In this document: in pieces, positions 7,107-13,457 of the stretch
Layout of the letters: each line of letters begins with the position of its first letter
Position numbering within the stretch: the stretch's first letter is position 1
Origin: Spirochaetia bacterium UBA5550
GTDB lineage: Bacteria; Spirochaetota; UBA4802; UBA5550
Length of the DNA stretch: 14,727 nucleotides
Assembly: GCA_002425885.1 (NCBI GenBank)
Contig: DINC01000386.1
Coordinates: 16,993 to 31,719, forward strand
Direction of reading: 5' to 3'
The notes under the pieces: model-generated
The model's input: only the letters and a program-made list of their open reading frames with translations
The model's database searches: none
What the model was told of the DNA's origin: nothing
Program-made: the position numbers and the translations under genes

Positions 7107-7994
7107 TCAGGGGATCCCCTTATAAATCAGGTAGTAGTAGAAAAATGGAAGAGCGAAAATCGTGGCATCAAAGACATCCCACATTCCGCCATGGCCTGGT
7201 ATAATCCTCCCTGAATCCTTGAAGCCGCCGTCACGCTTCACAGCAGACTCAACAAGGTCACCGATATTAGCGAAGACGCTCACAACAATACCAAGAAGAA
7301 CACATTCAATCATGGTAAAAAGATCTCTTGAATAAAATGATGCAAAAATCTGGTTTGTAATTATAAATGCCACAATACTGAAAAGAAGGCCGGAAAAATA
7401 GCCCTCCCAGGATTTGTTAGGCGATGCTTCGATACCGGCTTTGTGCTTTCCGAACATCACACCGCCGAAATAAGCCCCTGTGTCATTAAGCATAACAACA
7501 GCCACAAGTATTATAATATAGTAAACACCATCCACCAGAGACTTAAGAAGTATAAGGTGGGAAAGGGAGAGTACAATATAAAAAACACCGAAAACAGTAA
7601 TCCCCAGGGAGTATGCAGCGCCCTTAAGCGGCCGGGTAAATAATTGCAGAACAAGTATCACAGTAACAAAAAGCATAAAGAAAGCAGTTACAACCCTGGA
7701 ATCGAAGAGTGAAAGAGAGCCGGAAATACCAAGCATCTTTCCGAAAGCGAAGAGATACATTAATACGTTTAAAAGCAATCCGGCGAAGAGTCCTGTTTTG
7801 ACAAAAGCTCTGCCATCCTCGCCCCTGTCAGCAATCATATAAAATTCATAAAGGCAAAACAGCGATATAACCGCTGTAGCCAGAAGGATAGGGAGGCATA
7901 AAAAATTATCCGTAACAATCACGTACACAAGAACCGGTAGAGTTACAATAGCGCTTAAAATTCTTGTCATGGTTTCTCTGTTCAGTACACTCAT
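7107..7994 (-). CDS. cdsA: Phosphatidate cytidylyltransferase (CDP-diacylglycerol synthase)
   Basis: 295-residue polytopic inner-membrane enzyme making CDP-diacylglycerol from phosphatidic acid and CTP, the precursor of all the phospholipids. It shows about eight hydrophobic segments, NDTGAYFGG (170-178), PNKSWEG (192-198) and the C-terminal family signature starting SAVKRDGGFKDSG (250-262) and continuing through PGHGG (266-270). The signature normally continues D-R-x-D, whereas here it reads DVFD (273-276), with Arg replaced by Val. All other signature positions fit, so I treat it as active. The ATG overlaps the uppS stop by 4 nt (7991-7994), giving tight coupling. The nearby clsB-like gene uses lipids made downstream of this step. 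Confidence 0.95.
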   Translation of the reverse strand: MSVLNRETMTRILSAIVTLPVLVYVIVTDNFLCLPILLATAVISLFCLYEFYMIADRGEDGRAFVKTGLFAGLLLNVLMYLFAFGKMLGISGSLSLFDSRVVTAFFMLFVTVILVLQLFTRPLKGAAYSLGITVFGVFYIVLSLSHLILLKSLVDGVYYIIILVAVVMLNDTGAYFGGVMFGKHKAGIEASPNKSWEGYFSGLLFSIVAFIITNQIFASFYSRDLFTMIECVLLGIVVSVFANIGDLVESAVKRDGGFKDSGRIIPGHGGMWDVFDATIFALPFFYYYLIYKGIP

Positions 7995-8707
7995 AGCCCG
8001 CCGTATCTCCTTTCTCTCTTCTGAAATTCAGTCACCGCTTTCTGCAAATCCTCCGGGCCGAAATCGGGCCAGAGCACATCTGTAAAATAGAGTTCCGAGT
8101 ATGCCAGCTGCCACATGAGAAAATTGCTGATCCTGTACTCGCCGCTGGTTCTTATGAGCAGGTCCGGGTCGGGGAGCCCTGCTGTATAGAGATACTTCTC
8201 AAGCTTTTTTTCTGAAATCTTCTCGCCCGGCTTAGCGTTCTCCGCCCAGTCATTGACTGCTTTTATGATCTCCTGCCTTCCGCCGTAATTCACGCAGAAA
8301 TTCAGAACCGCCCTGCTGTTGTTCTTTGTTTCATCAATAGCTTTAAGTATTGTCTTCTTCGTGGAAGGGGGAAGCTTTGCAAGAGATCCGGAGTGTCTTA
8401 TCTGTATATTTTTACTATTTATCTTTTCAAGTTTTGTTGAGAAAAAGTATTCAAGAAGTTCCCATAACCCCTTTACTTCTGTTACAGGCCGGCTCCAGTT
8501 CTCAACTGAAAACGCGTATAGAGAAACCACTTTAATACCGAGATCCATAGCGCAATCCATGACCGGTTCAATAATATCCGCTCCGCGCTTATGTCCCTCA
8601 CCTCTTGAAAGGTTTCTCTGTTTTGCCCAACGCCCGTTTCCGTCCATTATAATACCGACATGGCGTGGTATGACTTCTGTTTTTGTTTTATCTTTTTTAA
8701 ATATCAT
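7991..8707 (-). CDS. uppS: Isoprenyl transferase (undecaprenyl diphosphate synthase)
   Basis: 238 residues, normal for cis-prenyltransferases. It condenses isopentenyl diphosphate onto farnesyl diphosphate to make the C55 lipid carrier for peptidoglycan and other envelope polymers. Seen: HVGIIMDGNGRWAK (16-29) with the catalytic Asp D22, GHKRGAD (38-44), SLYAFSVENWSRP (62-74), LIRTSGEYRISNF (184-196) holding the diphosphate-binding Arg and Ser residues, and WQLAYSELYF. The ATG at 8707 has no clear Shine-Dalgarno sequence. The 55 nt before it contain a perfect 10-bp hairpin, so initiation may depend on coupling with frr. It overlaps cdsA by 4 nt. Confidence 0.97.
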   Translation of the reverse strand: MIFKKDKTKTEVIPRHVGIIMDGNGRWAKQRNLSRGEGHKRGADIIEPVMDCAMDLGIKVVSLYAFSVENWSRPVTEVKGLWELLEYFFSTKLEKINSKNIQIRHSGSLAKLPPSTKKTILKAIDETKNNSRAVLNFCVNYGGRQEIIKAVNDWAENAKPGEKISEKKLEKYLYTAGLPDPDLLIRTSGEYRISNFLMWQLAYSELYFTDVLWPDFGPEDLQKAVTEFQKRERRYGGL

Positions 8708-8727
8708 CAGGTTCTGTTTTCTGAATT

Positions 8728-8757
8728 TTCACCCCGCTCTGAAAGCTGCGGGGTGAA
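8728..8757 (-). other. Perfect hairpin in the frr-uppS gap
   Basis: TTCACCCCGC (8728-8737) and GCGGGGTGAA (8748-8757) form a perfect 10-bp stem with a 10-nt loop. It fills most of the 55-nt gap and starts 5 nt after the frr stop. No T run follows on either strand, so it is not a standard intrinsic terminator. Possible roles are an RNase-processing or 3'-end-protection site within the operon mRNA, or a weak attenuator separating translation genes from envelope genes. Confidence 0.6.
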
Positions 8758-8762
8758 TGCTG

Positions 8763-9320
8763 TTAGAGGCTCAGGATTTCCTTCTCTTTATTATCTGTCG
8801 TTTTCTGAGTATCATCAACGAACCTGTCGGTGAGTTTCTGGATTTTATCCTGAGCGGTCTTGGATTCATCCTCGGTGATCTCTTTATCCTTTTCAAGGGA
8901 TTTGATCATCTCGTTCCCGTCCCTGCGGATATTTCTGATGGAAACTCTGCACTCCTCGGCTTTCTGCTTCGCGAGCTTTACATATTCCTTTCTCCGCTCC
9001 TCGGTAAGTTCCGGGATCTGAATCCTTATAAGGTTACCGTCATTTGAGGGATTTACAGAAAGATCTGATTTATGAATAGCTTTCTCAATTTCACCAAGAT
9101 TGCTTCTGTCCCAGGGCTGAATAACAACGAGCCTCGGTTCAGGTATAGATATTGTTGCCACCTGGTTCAGAGGCATTTCAGAACCGTACACACTGACCCT
9201 TAGCCCTTCAAACATGGCAGGATTGGCCCTCCCTGTTCTTATGGCTGTGAAATCTTTCTGAAGGGTTTTGATGCTCTTCTGCATTCTGTCTTCAACATCA
9301 TGTAAAATATCATCAATCAT
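8763..9320 (-). CDS. frr: Ribosome recycling factor
   Basis: 185 residues, exactly the usual size. With EF-G it splits post-termination ribosomes. Seen: FTAIRTGRANP at 25-35, the conserved start of domain I after the first long helix, then VYGSEMPLNQVATISIPEPR in the beta-rich domain II, then the helical C-terminus with ELTEERRKEYVKLAKQKAEE. The ATG has GGAGAC about 8 nt upstream. It lies 19 nt after pyrH, in the universal rpsB-tsf-pyrH-frr order. The C-terminus is rich in Lys, Asp and Thr but not truncated. Confidence 0.97.
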   Translation of the reverse strand: MIDDILHDVEDRMQKSIKTLQKDFTAIRTGRANPAMFEGLRVSVYGSEMPLNQVATISIPEPRLVVIQPWDRSNLGEIEKAIHKSDLSVNPSNDGNLIRIQIPELTEERRKEYVKLAKQKAEECRVSIRNIRRDGNEMIKSLEKDKEITEDESKTAQDKIQKLTDRFVDDTQKTTDNKEKEILSL

Positions 9321-9339
9321 GAAACGTCTCCATATTAGA

Positions 9340-10062
9340 TTAGAAAATTTTTGTGCCTATGTTCTCGCCGAGTACAATCTTTTTTAAAGCACCCTTTTCA
9401 AAAAGATTGAATACAATTATCGGGAGATTATTGTCCATGCAGAGGGATATAGCTGTAAGATCCATAACCCTTAGCTGCTGTTTAATCATTTCAATATACG
9501 GGATCTCCAGGATCTTCTTCGCGTCAGGATCCTTTTCCGGATCGCCGGTATAAACTCCATCCACCCTTGTAGCTTTAAGTAAAACATCAGCGCCAAGTTC
9601 AACAGCCCTGAGGCTTGCTGCGGTATCTGTTGTAAAATAAGGGTGCCCTGTGCCCCCCGCTGCAATAACGATACGCCCTTTTTTCAGATGGTCAAGAGCT
9701 TTCTGGATAGTATAGGGCTCCGCCACGTGTTTCATCTCTATGGCGGTAAGTACCCTTGTGGATTTATTCATCTTTTCAAGAGTATTTTCAACTGCCATTG
9801 AATTCATCACAGTGGCCAGCATACCCATGAAATCACCTGTTGACCTGCTGATCCCCAGGGAATCAGCCATGGCCCCCCTGAAAATATTGCCCGCGCCAAT
9901 GACGAGGGCAACTTCAACTCCGAGATCAGACACCTCTTTGATTTCGGTGGCGATCTGGTTGATTATTTCAGGATTAATGCCGGTCTTATCCGGCCCCGCA
10001 AGAGCTTCACCGCTCAGTTTAAGCAATATCCGCTTATAACGCGGCCCTTCATTCTCTGTCAT
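9340..10062 (-). CDS. pyrH: Uridylate (UMP) kinase
   Basis: 240-residue amino-acid-kinase-fold enzyme that phosphorylates UMP to UDP. It is hexameric in bacteria and feeds RNA, UDP-sugar and CTP synthesis, the last being the CdsA substrate. Seen: [13 protein letters not shown] (9-21), GAGNIFRG (56-63), [12 protein letters not shown] (76-87), the UMP-binding [11 protein letters not shown] (136-146), and [13 protein letters not shown] near 168-180. The ATG follows the tsf stop by only 3 nt and has no strong Shine-Dalgarno sequence, so coupling to tsf is likely. Length and motifs are typical. Confidence 0.97.
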   Translation of the reverse strand: MTENEGPRYKRILLKLSGEALAGPDKTGINPEIINQIATEIKEVSDLGVEVALVIGAGNIFRGAMADSLGISRSTGDFMGMLATVMNSMAVENTLEKMNKSTRVLTAIEMKHVAEPYTIQKALDHLKKGRIVIAAGGTGHPYFTTDTAASLRAVELGADVLLKATRVDGVYTGDPEKDPDAKKILEIPYIEMIKQQLRVMDLTAISLCMDNNLPIIVFNLFEKGALKKIVLGENIGTKIF

Positions 10063-10065
10063 TTA

Positions 10066-10662
10066 TCAGCTGCCTATCTGGAATCTGGAGAATTTACCTA
10101 CTTCGATATTTTCACCGAAGACTGCAATCTTCTGTTTGATAAGATCCTGGATCTTAACAGCACTGTCCTTGATGAATTCCTGCTCGAGGAGGCATACTTC
10201 AGAATAGAACTTTGTGAGCTTTCCTTCAACAATTTTTTCTATTACATTATCAGGTTTTCCTGAATTTTTCATCTGCTCCCTGTATATCTCTTTTTCCTTC
10301 TCAATTATATCAGCAGGAACATCTTCAGGTTTAACATACTGAGGATTTGCCGCAGCTATCTGCATAGCAATCTCTTTTGCGAGAGCTACAAAATCATCAT
10401 TTCTTGCAACGAAATCTGTCGCGCATTTAAGTTCAACAAGAACACCGATTTTACTGTTGCTGTGAATATATGAAGCAACTATACCTTCTGTTACCTCTCT
10501 ACCCATCTTTTTATCAGCAGAAGCAAGACCTTTCTTTCTGAGATATTCAACAGCTTTATCCATATCGCCGTCATTCTCAACAAGAGCTTTTTTGCAGTCA
10601 ACCATACCTGCCTGTGTCTTGTCTCTGAGTTCTTTTATCATATTACTGGTTACTTCAGCCAC
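10066..10662 (-). CDS. tsf: Elongation factor Ts, short form
   Basis: 198 residues, the nucleotide-exchange factor for EF-Tu. The N-terminal UBA-like module carries TQAGMVDCKKAL (16-27), followed by the EF-Tu-contacting motif CATDFVARNDDF (80-91) in the core domain. E. coli EF-Ts is 283 residues; this compact form resembles the roughly 196-residue Thermus type, which has a single core subdomain and works as a dimer (family knowledge). The start is GTG with AAGGAG about 9 nt upstream. A terminator hairpin separates it from rpsB, and a TATAAT box lies in its leader, so it may be partly expressed independently of rpsB. Confidence 0.97.
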   Translation of the reverse strand: MAEVTSNMIKELRDKTQAGMVDCKKALVENDGDMDKAVEYLRKKGLASADKKMGREVTEGIVASYIHSNSKIGVLVELKCATDFVARNDDFVALAKEIAMQIAAANPQYVKPEDVPADIIEKEKEIYREQMKNSGKPDNVIEKIVEGKLTKFYSEVCLLEQEFIKDSAVKIQDLIKQKIAVFGENIEVGKFSRFQIGS

Positions 10663-10679
10663 TTTATTAACTCCTTAAG

Positions 10680-10685
10680 ATTATA
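10680..10685 (-). promoter_or_regulatory. Candidate -10 box ahead of tsf
   Basis: TATAAT on the minus strand, 18 nt before the tsf GTG, overlapping the region just after the intergenic terminator. No recognisable -35 lies 16-18 bp upstream, and the predicted leader would be very short, including the AAGGAG site. It would give the tsf-to-rseP genes an internal promoter if real. Confidence 0.3.
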
Positions 10686-10707
10686 ATACTACAGTGCTTC
10701 CGCACTT

Positions 10708-10741
10708 AAAAAAAAGCAGATTATCCGATAATCTGCTTTTT
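10708..10741 (-). terminator. Intrinsic terminator/attenuator between rpsB and tsf
   Basis: AGCAGATTAT (10715-10724) and ATAATCTGCT (10728-10737) form a perfect 10-bp stem with a 3-nt loop, flanked by T runs on both strands. On the minus strand it lies 7 nt after the rpsB stop and is followed by eight Ts. Since tsf and pyrH follow at once, it probably acts as a partial terminator setting the S2 to EF-Ts ratio, as is known for rpsB-tsf in some bacteria. A second small hairpin, AGTGC-GGAA-GCACT on the minus strand (10706-10693), follows. Confidence 0.85.
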
Positions 10742-10747
10742 CAACTG

Positions 10748-11569
10748 TTACCATGCATCCCCTTCTTCAGCAGGGGCAGCTTCTTTAGTTTCTTTGACTT
10801 CGGCAATTTCATCAGGTTCAATAGCATCAACAGCTGCAGGTACACCTTCAACGTCTTCGTCTTCGAAAGCGATTTCAGAAGACTGGCCGCCTGACTGCCC
10901 TTCAACTATAGCTTTTGCCATAACTTCAAGGAACAGAGCAATTGCCCTGATTGCATCGTCGTTGCCCGGAATCGGGTAATCTATTTCGTCAGGATTACAG
11001 TTTGTGTCAACAACAGCAAAGATAGGTATTCCGAGTTTGTGAGCTTCCTGAACAGCTATGGACTCTCTCTTCGGATCTATGATAAAAAGAGCATCAGGGA
11101 GTCCCTGCATGTTCTTGATGCCGCTTAAGATCTTGTTCTTTTTTGCAAGTTCTCTCTGGAGTTCGAGAATTTCTTTCTTTGTCTCCGCATCCCATGAATC
11201 ATTTTCCTGCATCTTCTCAAGCTCTTTAAGCCTCTGGATAGAGTTCCCTACAGTTTTGTAGTTTGTAAGGAGACCGCCAAGCCATCTTTCAGAAACATAG
11301 TACATACCGCATTTTTCAGCGTATTCAACTATTGCTCCCTGGGCCTGCTTTTTTGTCCCCACGAAAAGAACTTTTCCGCCGTTATTGGCGAGATCTCTCA
11401 TTGCAGAATAAGCGATCTTCACTCTCTGCATTGTCTTCAGGAGATCGATAATATGAATCCCGTTTCTTGCAGTAAAGATGAACTGAGACATCTTAGGATT
11501 CCATCTTCTTGTCTGGTGCCCGAAATGTACTCCTGATTCGAGCAACGCCTTCATTGATACTACAGCCAA
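10748..11569 (-). CDS. rpsB: 30S ribosomal protein S2
   Basis: 273 residues. It binds the back of the 30S head-body junction and helps recruit S1. The N-terminus [19 protein letters not shown] matches the family in register (E. coli begins MATVSM), which supports the TTG start at 11569 over the ATG five codons later; AGGGGGT lies about 7 nt before the TTG. Seen: [28 protein letters not shown] and [12 protein letters not shown]. After the S2 core there is an acidic tail of about 45 residues, rich in Glu, Asp and Ala, making it longer than the roughly 240-residue E. coli protein. It opens the translation/envelope cluster and has a leader full of inverted repeats. Confidence 0.97.
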   Translation of the reverse strand: MAVVSMKALLESGVHFGHQTRRWNPKMSQFIFTARNGIHIIDLLKTMQRVKIAYSAMRDLANNGGKVLFVGTKKQAQGAIVEYAEKCGMYYVSERWLGGLLTNYKTVGNSIQRLKELEKMQENDSWDAETKKEILELQRELAKKNKILSGIKNMQGLPDALFIIDPKRESIAVQEAHKLGIPIFAVVDTNCNPDEIDYPIPGNDDAIRAIALFLEVMAKAIVEGQSGGQSSEIAFEDEDVEGVPAAVDAIEPDEIAEVKETKEAAPAEEGDAW

Positions 11570-11775
11570 TTAAGTACCCCCTGGTAATTATTAATCATTT
11601 ACGATCCGCAACATGATACAGGATCAGAATATGATCTATCATGCTGCTGAATCATCACGGTATAACCGTATACACGCATTTAATGCGTAAAAAAAATATA
11701 CTGCTTATTGCCTATTCTCTGGAATGAGGCAACCGGCCACTGACCGATTTAAATCCATACCGAATTTTCCCTGTC

Positions 11776-11795
11776 ATTCCCGCGAAGGCGGGAAT
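11776..11795. repeat. dRS3-like 20-bp palindrome (ATTCCC-N8-GGGAAT)
   Basis: ATTCCCGC (11776-11783), GAAG, GCGGGAAT (11788-11795): a perfect 8-bp inverted repeat within the wider context GTCATTCCCGCGAAGGCGGG. The pattern ATTCCC-N8-GGGAAT is the one described for the dispersed neisserial dRS3 element, and near-identical copies are scattered in many bacterial genomes. Only one copy is present here. As RNA it would form a stable GAAG- or CTTC-capped hairpin. Confidence 0.6.
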
Positions 11796-11797
11796 CC

Positions 11798-11818
11798 AAA
11801 AAAGTATCCGGTACTTTT
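11798..11818 (-). terminator. Probable terminator after the DUF4321-type gene
   Basis: On the minus strand AAAAGTA (11818-11812), loop CCGGA, TACTTTT (11806-11800), continuing as a run of six Ts in total. It lies 19 nt after the stop at 11838. A short GC-rich stem (GCCGC/GCGGC, 11823-11836) sits between them and may reinforce it. The AT-rich stem makes this a moderate call. Confidence 0.5.
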
Positions 11819-11837
11819 GATAGCCGCAGGCGCGGCC

Positions 11838-12074
11838 TTAAATTTTACGAAAAATTATAATGCCGAGAATCAGGCCTACAATGGACGCAAAATTTAATTT
11901 CATACTGAAAGAGAGTATTTCAAGATTAAATCCGATGGGGCCTGTGAGGCTCGATGTTATGACATGCATCTGGGGGATAAACTTAACGAGAAGATTCCCC
12001 AGTGCAGAGCCGAGAACAGCTCCCAGAATCATAAATGCTATGAAATAGCCGGTATTTGACCTGTCAAAATTCAT
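11838..12074 (-). CDS. Small membrane protein, DUF4321-like
   Basis: 78 residues with two hydrophobic segments, about 10-33 (FIAFMILGAVLGSALGNLLV) and 60-76 (FASIVGLILGIIIF). The layout, a first helix with an LGAxLGSxLG pattern, a short extramembrane stretch, then an xLEILSFSMKLNxASIxGLIL run ending in a basic C-terminus, resembles the DUF4321 family of small membrane proteins, for which no function is known to me. The ATG at 12074 has only a weak Shine-Dalgarno sequence (TAAGAG), which lies inside a 13-bp palindrome (12077-12089). It lies 54 nt downstream of the cardiolipin synthase gene and before the rpsB leader. A TTGACA at 12114-12119 lacks a matching -10. Confidence 0.75.
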   Translation of the reverse strand: MNFDRSNTGYFIAFMILGAVLGSALGNLLVKFIPQMHVITSSLTGPIGFNLEILSFSMKLNFASIVGLILGIIIFRKI

Positions 12075-12076
12075 AT

Positions 12077-12089
12077 CTCTTACTAAGAG
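12077..12089. repeat. 13-bp palindrome over the ribosome-binding site of the DUF4321-type gene
   Basis: CTCTTA (12077-12082), C, TAAGAG (12084-12089), a perfect dyad with a single central base. It ends 2 nt before the start codon and contains the only Shine-Dalgarno-like sequence. It could be a small operator site or chance in AT-rich DNA. It is too tight to fold as an RNA hairpin of full length. Confidence 0.3.
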
Positions 12090-12128
12090 GCATCACAATA
12101 TTAATATGCCGATTGTCAAGGTATTTTT

Positions 12129-13340
12129 CTACAAAAGATTTCTGAATCTGTAGCAGAGCCATTCAAGAAAAAACTCCACAAAACCCCTCTTTTCAAAAAC
12201 CTGAAGGGTTATCTCCCTGCTATTTTCGATATCTTTCATAAAGATTCCTTCCATAAGCTCACCGAAACCCTGGTCAAGAATCACTGCATTCAGCTCAAGG
12301 TTTCTCCTGAAACTCCTTCTATCCATGTTTGATGAACCTATGGTTGACCATACCCCGTCAACAACAGCAGTTTTGGCGTGGAGAACCGAATCGGCATACT
12401 CGAAAATCCGTATCCCCCTCTTCATATATCGTTTATACAGATACCTGCTGGCATATTTTACAAAAGTGACATCTGATTTACCAGGCAGCATTAGTTTTAC
12501 ATCCACGCCCCGCTCCGCAGCCCTGACAAGAGTTCTGTATATCCTGCCGTCAGGGATAAAATAGGCGTTAGTTATATAGATAGAGTGCCTGGCGTTTCTG
12601 ATTGCGGATATATAGGATTCATATACAGGCCTCACCTTTTTCCTTGCCCTTGTGCAGATTATCATAAGGAGGAGATCCCCCACCTCCGGGAGATCAGGGA
12701 AATAGAGCCTGCTGTCCATCATGGCTCCGCCGTTCCTGTACCAGTTCTCCATGAAGAAAAACTGGATATCCTTAACTGCCGGCCCCTCAATCATTGCATG
12801 AGTATCTCTCCATCTCCCCCCTTCATATTTAATACCGGCATACTCCAGCCCGATATTAATCCCTCCGACAAAAGCCATGGCTCCGTCAATCACAAGAATT
12901 TTACGGTGGTCCCTGAAGCTTATGTTCCAGAACCTCCGCCATGGGACAAAGGGGTGATATTCAATAATCTCCACTCCGGACTTTCTCATCATATCAAACA
13001 TCAGCCCTGAAGCTGTCATTGAGCCGAAAGCGTCGTATATCACATTAACCTCAAGCCCCTGCTCAGCCTTTTCAGCAAGCTTTTCAGCAACAATCCACCC
13101 CACAGTGTCGCTGCTGAAAATATAGGTCTCAAGGTTTATGCTCCTCTTCGCATTTTCTATGGCAGAGATTATGCTGTCAAAAAAATCATCTCCATCAGTA
13201 ATCACCCTGACACTGTTGCCGCCGGAGAGCCCCCCTATCCCCATCTTTTTCATCTCACGGATAAAGCCGGGGAGGAGGAACCTGTTCTTCAGTTTCTTGA
13301 AGGAGCGTGATGTTGTTTTGTTAAATGCTTTCATTTCCAT
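12129..13340 (-). CDS. clsB: Cardiolipin synthase, ClsB-like (phospholipase D family)
   Basis: 403 residues with two PLD catalytic motifs. The first is H145-x-K147 with D152 in FRDHRKILVIDG, the second H321-x-K323 with D328 in LHAKTAVVDG. Each is followed by the G-x-x-N/S segment (GGINIG, GSSNMD). PLD-type synthases make cardiolipin from phosphatidylglycerol and a second lipid. There is no N-terminal pair of membrane helices, unlike E. coli ClsA, and the length is close to ClsB (413), so I favour ClsB. ClsC or another PLD transferase remains possible. Two in-frame ATGs (codons 1 and 3) are plausible starts and neither has a strong ribosome-binding site. It has its own promoter at 13363-13392. 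Confidence 0.88.
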   Translation of the reverse strand: MEMKAFNKTTSRSFKKLKNRFLLPGFIREMKKMGIGGLSGGNSVRVITDGDDFFDSIISAIENAKRSINLETYIFSSDTVGWIVAEKLAEKAEQGLEVNVIYDAFGSMTASGLMFDMMRKSGVEIIEYHPFVPWRRFWNISFRDHRKILVIDGAMAFVGGINIGLEYAGIKYEGGRWRDTHAMIEGPAVKDIQFFFMENWYRNGGAMMDSRLYFPDLPEVGDLLLMIICTRARKKVRPVYESYISAIRNARHSIYITNAYFIPDGRIYRTLVRAAERGVDVKLMLPGKSDVTFVKYASRYLYKRYMKRGIRIFEYADSVLHAKTAVVDGVWSTIGSSNMDRRSFRRNLELNAVILDQGFGELMEGIFMKDIENSREITLQVFEKRGFVEFFLEWLCYRFRNLL

Positions 13341-13362
13341 GGTTGTTTTTTCTTTTCATAGC

Positions 13363-13392
13363 ATTTTAACATAAATTAATCCAGATGATCAA
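13363..13392 (-). promoter_or_regulatory. Candidate sigma-70 promoter of the clsB-like gene
   Basis: On the minus strand, TTGATC (13387-13392, 4 of 6 to TTGACA), an 18-bp spacer and TAAAAT (13363-13368, 5 of 6 to TATAAT). The predicted start of transcription is about 17 nt before the ATG at 13340, giving a short leader. Confidence 0.45.
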
Positions 13393-13410
13393 GAGAAAAA
13401 CTTATTCACA

Positions 13411-13444
13411 TGATAAACAGGGGGCTGCAGCCCCTTGTTTATCA
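13411..13444 (-). terminator. 34-bp dyad between the flavodoxin and clsB-like genes
   Basis: TGATAAACA (13411-13419) and TGTTTATCA (13436-13444) flank GGGGCTGCAGCCCC, giving a nearly perfect 17-bp dyad with one G-T position and essentially no spacer. It lies 14 nt beyond the stop of the flavodoxin-type gene. As RNA it forms a very stable stem with a TGCA loop, but no T run follows directly. A terminator or 3'-end stabiliser is most likely; a protein-binding palindrome is the alternative. Confidence 0.6.
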
Positions 13445-13457
13445 TTGATACACCGGT

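Larger units (their letters stand above)
11570..11837 (-). promoter_or_regulatory. Gene-free structured leader upstream of rpsB
   Basis: 268 nt without a credible gene. It holds several inverted repeats: 11612-11643 (CATGATA and GATCA arms pairing with TGATC and TATCATG, 12 bp with a 3-nt bulge), 11657-11669 (ACGGT/ACCGT), 11674-11688 (ACGCAT/ATGCGT), 11708-11732 (TTGCCT and ATTC arms pairing with GAAT and AGGCAA, one bulge), the palindrome at 11776-11795, and the terminator at 11798-11818. On the minus strand a T8 run (11697-11690) precedes the 11674-11688 stem. Ribosomal-protein leaders often fold for autogenous control, so this is a candidate S2-responsive leader. I could not find a convincing promoter in it. 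Confidence 0.45.

Noticed and set aside
7109..7120. AGGGGATCCCCT 12-bp palindrome at the cdsA-dxr junction
   Set aside because: It lies within the cdsA coding end and probably includes the dxr ribosome-binding region by chance. There is no loop and no second copy.
6623..7204. 193-codon plus-strand reading frame antisense to dxr
   Set aside because: It is a shadow of dxr: the opposite strand shows complete Dxr motifs, and this frame has no ribosome-binding site and a low-complexity Ser/Arg-rich product.
8319..8756. 145-codon plus-strand reading frame across uppS and the gap
   Set aside because: It is antisense to conserved UppS coding sequence, with no initiation signal.
11674..11688. ACGCAT-TTA-ATGCGT hairpin followed by A8 on the plus strand
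   Set aside because: It is not a terminator on either strand: the homopolymer is A on the plus strand and precedes the stem on the minus strand. It was kept only as part of the leader.
12114..12119. TTGACA ahead of the DUF4321-type gene
   Set aside because: No acceptable -10 hexamer is found at 16-18 bp, so I did not call a promoter.
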